Origin: Auanema rhodensis
Lineage: Eukaryota; Nematoda; Chromadorea; Rhabditida; Rhabditidae
NCBI GenBank assembly: GCA_964057225.1
Contig: OZ059897.1
Span: 7,750,001-7,814,000 of the forward strand
Length of the DNA stretch: 64,000 bases
Reading direction: 5' to 3'
Shown: in pieces, positions 62,139 to 64,000 of the stretch
Layout: the number at the start of each line of letters is the position of its first letter
How positions within the stretch are numbered: the stretch's first letter is position 1
Notes under the pieces: model-generated
The model's input: only the letters and a program-made list of their open reading frames with translations
The model's database searches: none
Told to the model about the DNA's origin: nothing
Made by a program: the position numbers and the translations under genes

Positions 62139-64000
62139 CTGAAAATATCACAAACTTTAACTTTTCTAATAACTTTCTAAGAATACTTTTGTGGAATGAA
62201 CCCGAAATATATTTGATTTTCAGTCTCATATTTTACTTAAATGCTTAGGTTGACTTTAATATCGCAATTGAAAATCTCGATAGTGTACATTCTCATGGCT
62301 AGTAACTACTACGATTCAAGATTACGTGTCCTGTCAGTCATTTTTTGTCCCCTAAACGCAGTCCGCTTCTCGATAAGCTTCAAAGTTAAGCTACGAAGCT
62401 GACAATTCGAACCAGAGAGCGAATGCCATAAATATATGGCTTTGAGATATTGTTTGAGATTAGTTTGATTGCTTGAAAATCGTTCACCGAGTCGATTGTG
62501 TTGCTCGTTTGTTTCGTGGTCAGTGTCTCAATTTTAGCTTTCGTGGAATGTATGTGTGTCCTAGCTATTCTTGGCGGATAACAGACATTAGTCTCCTGGG
62601 AAACGTGCTGATAGCAGCAGGACGTTGAAGTTGTCAACTAAGCCGATAGGCGCGAGCCATGGAGATGTTTTTTGTTTGTTTTTTTTAATCAACAAAAACT
62701 ACCATGTTCCAATTCATCTTTTTTTTTTGCGCAATCAAAACATATCAGTTCAAAATCAGACGTATAGTATATTATAAATAAAAGAAAAAACATATTCAAA
62801 ATATTAGAATATACAACTTAAGTCACGCGATCTCTTTTCACATCTCTTCACGTTTTTTTCACGTAATCTTACTTTCACGTGAAAGCTCATTTTTGGTTGA
62901 ACTGATGCACAGAAGCGGTTGACCCATTCCATTAGATATCATTCACCTTTTTCTTATTCTTCCCTTGCACACACCCAATTCTTCGAATTCTTTCGTTGAT
63001 TTATTCTATTTCGTTGTGCCTTTTATGACTTAACTACTTAAGATTTGACCTTATGGCACGTTACTTTCCTCCATCATTTCTTAGAAATAGTAACACTGCC
63101 AAAGTAACATTTGTCGGTTTTTGGCAAACCGGTTAGGCTCGGTTGTTCGCTGATCGAAGGACATTCGAAGTCATGGTCGACGATAAAATTAGCACTAATC
63201 TAGTCAAGCCTCTGACCTCCATTTTAAAAGAATGTCTTCCTTGCGCAGCTTTTGTTTGTTCGGATAACGTAAAACCAGCGAATATTTTCAATTAGACGAG
63301 AATATGGTGCCACATGGCTTTGTGATGAAAACAAAATTAAAATCAGATGACATGTTGGTGTGCTGAATGTGCTCTCTGATCTATTCTGGGACACCTAGTT
63401 CATCACGTGTTTAAAGGTTTCAGAATAAGATAGAATAAGTCATGGTTAGTTTGAGAAGTCACGTACTTTTTCACTATTTCCTCACATTGTCCATCCCACC
63501 CCTGCATTTGCAAACGATGTTTTTTCTCTAAAAGCTAGCGCCAACATCTAACTATTACTTCAAAACAAATAGTTTAATAAAAAAATTTTGCTTGACAAGG
63601 TGACCACATGTGCAGCTCTATTTTTACCTATCAACATTGAGATTCACCTGATTACTCATCACACACCACTCTTTCATTCTAACTTTTGAAAGTTGATATG
63701 AGGCTTAGAAAAATTCGATTAAGATTGCCACTTCAGCTGTTCAATTTGAAAACTTTTGAGACTTTTATCCGTAATTCTCACATCTTCTCTAGCTTTTAGC
63801 CTATTGTCAATCTCTTTTCTGAGCATGTTGAACGGAAATGAAAAAAAGATCGAGGTTAACCTTCAATAAGCAATCTTTAGTCTTAATGTGTGATTTATAG
63901 CTATGGAGAAGCTGTGAAAATTGCCATTGATATACCTTTCGTAAACCTTTTAAGCAAATCATATATTCAACTCTTTTAAGAAGAAATTTCATAAAACTTA
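62139..64000 (-). other. Probable 5' intron of the aquaporin gene, continuing past the window
   Basis: No sequence encoding the expected first aquaporin helix was found on the minus strand up to 64000, so this is probably a further long intron. A cluster of TTCACGT motifs lies at 62848-62886. A minus-strand frame at 62386-62637 encodes a cysteine-poor, unrecognised chain without splice sites. Confidence 0.5.

Noticed and set aside
62380-62440. GGTTCGAAT on the minus strand, like a tRNA T-loop
   Set aside because: The T-arm does not pair and no acceptor or anticodon stem could be built.

Overview
The window is nuclear DNA of a nematode, most likely Caenorhabditis-like. Multi-exon genes carry many very short introns (about 41-60 nt) with T-rich TTTCAG/TTTTAG 3' splice sites. 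Several start codons lie a few bases after a splice-acceptor sequence, as expected of spliced-leader trans-splicing. Nematode-typical families are present: a Patched-related protein, a C6-domain secreted protein, an EFF-1/AFF-1 cell fusogen and an OSTA-type transporter. The DNA is AT-rich and the spaces between genes are full of GA/TC, TA and CA tracts. Long uninterrupted bacterial-style reading frames are mostly meaningless here, so I rebuilt gene models exon by exon from splice sites and reading phase. The species cannot be named from this sequence alone.

Left part (1-16.7 kb, gene-dense). Candidate minus-strand exons lie at the edge (151-1017). They are followed by a HAD-family hydrolase (minus, 2022-3049), a Patched-related sterol-sensing-domain protein (plus, 5396-9045, 18 exons), a small secreted C6-domain protein (minus, 9424-10358), a secreted Tyr/Gln-, His- and Gly-rich protein (minus, 12102-13296) and an organic solute transporter alpha-like membrane protein (minus, 15072-16664).

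Middle (16.7-50 kb, gene-poor). About 17 kb of low-complexity DNA comes first. A perfect 22-bp-arm palindrome sits at 32984-33029. Two small plus-strand genes follow: an unrecognised basic protein (34045-34800) and a small secreted protein (35474-36094). Another 14 kb then holds only weak candidates, including a short SNF2-helicase-like fragment (40895-41282) and minus-strand exon candidates at 42.1-43.0, 45.7-46.2, 47.6 and 49.8-50.0 kb. No tRNA, rRNA, CRISPR array or full transposon was recognised.

Right part (50.5-64 kb, gene-dense). A 13-exon EFF/AFF-family fusogen (plus, 50522-53114) converges on a 12-exon mitochondrial ACOT9-type acyl-CoA thioesterase (minus, 53746-55564). Their 3' ends meet at an almost symmetrical pair of poly(A) signals. 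An aquaglyceroporin (minus, 56389-62138) runs off the right edge because its first exon is not in the window. It has long introns and what look like three alternative C-termini.

The genes do not form a pathway or an evident operon. They are independent units: lipid/CoA metabolism (thioesterase, HAD hydrolase), membrane transport (OSTA-like, aquaglyceroporin, Patched-related), cell fusion, and secreted nematode-specific proteins. The most interesting points are the aquaporin C-terminal exon choice, the stop-free 48-nt in-frame intron of the fusogen, two GC-AG introns in one gene, the palindrome, and a repeated ACGTGAA motif family.
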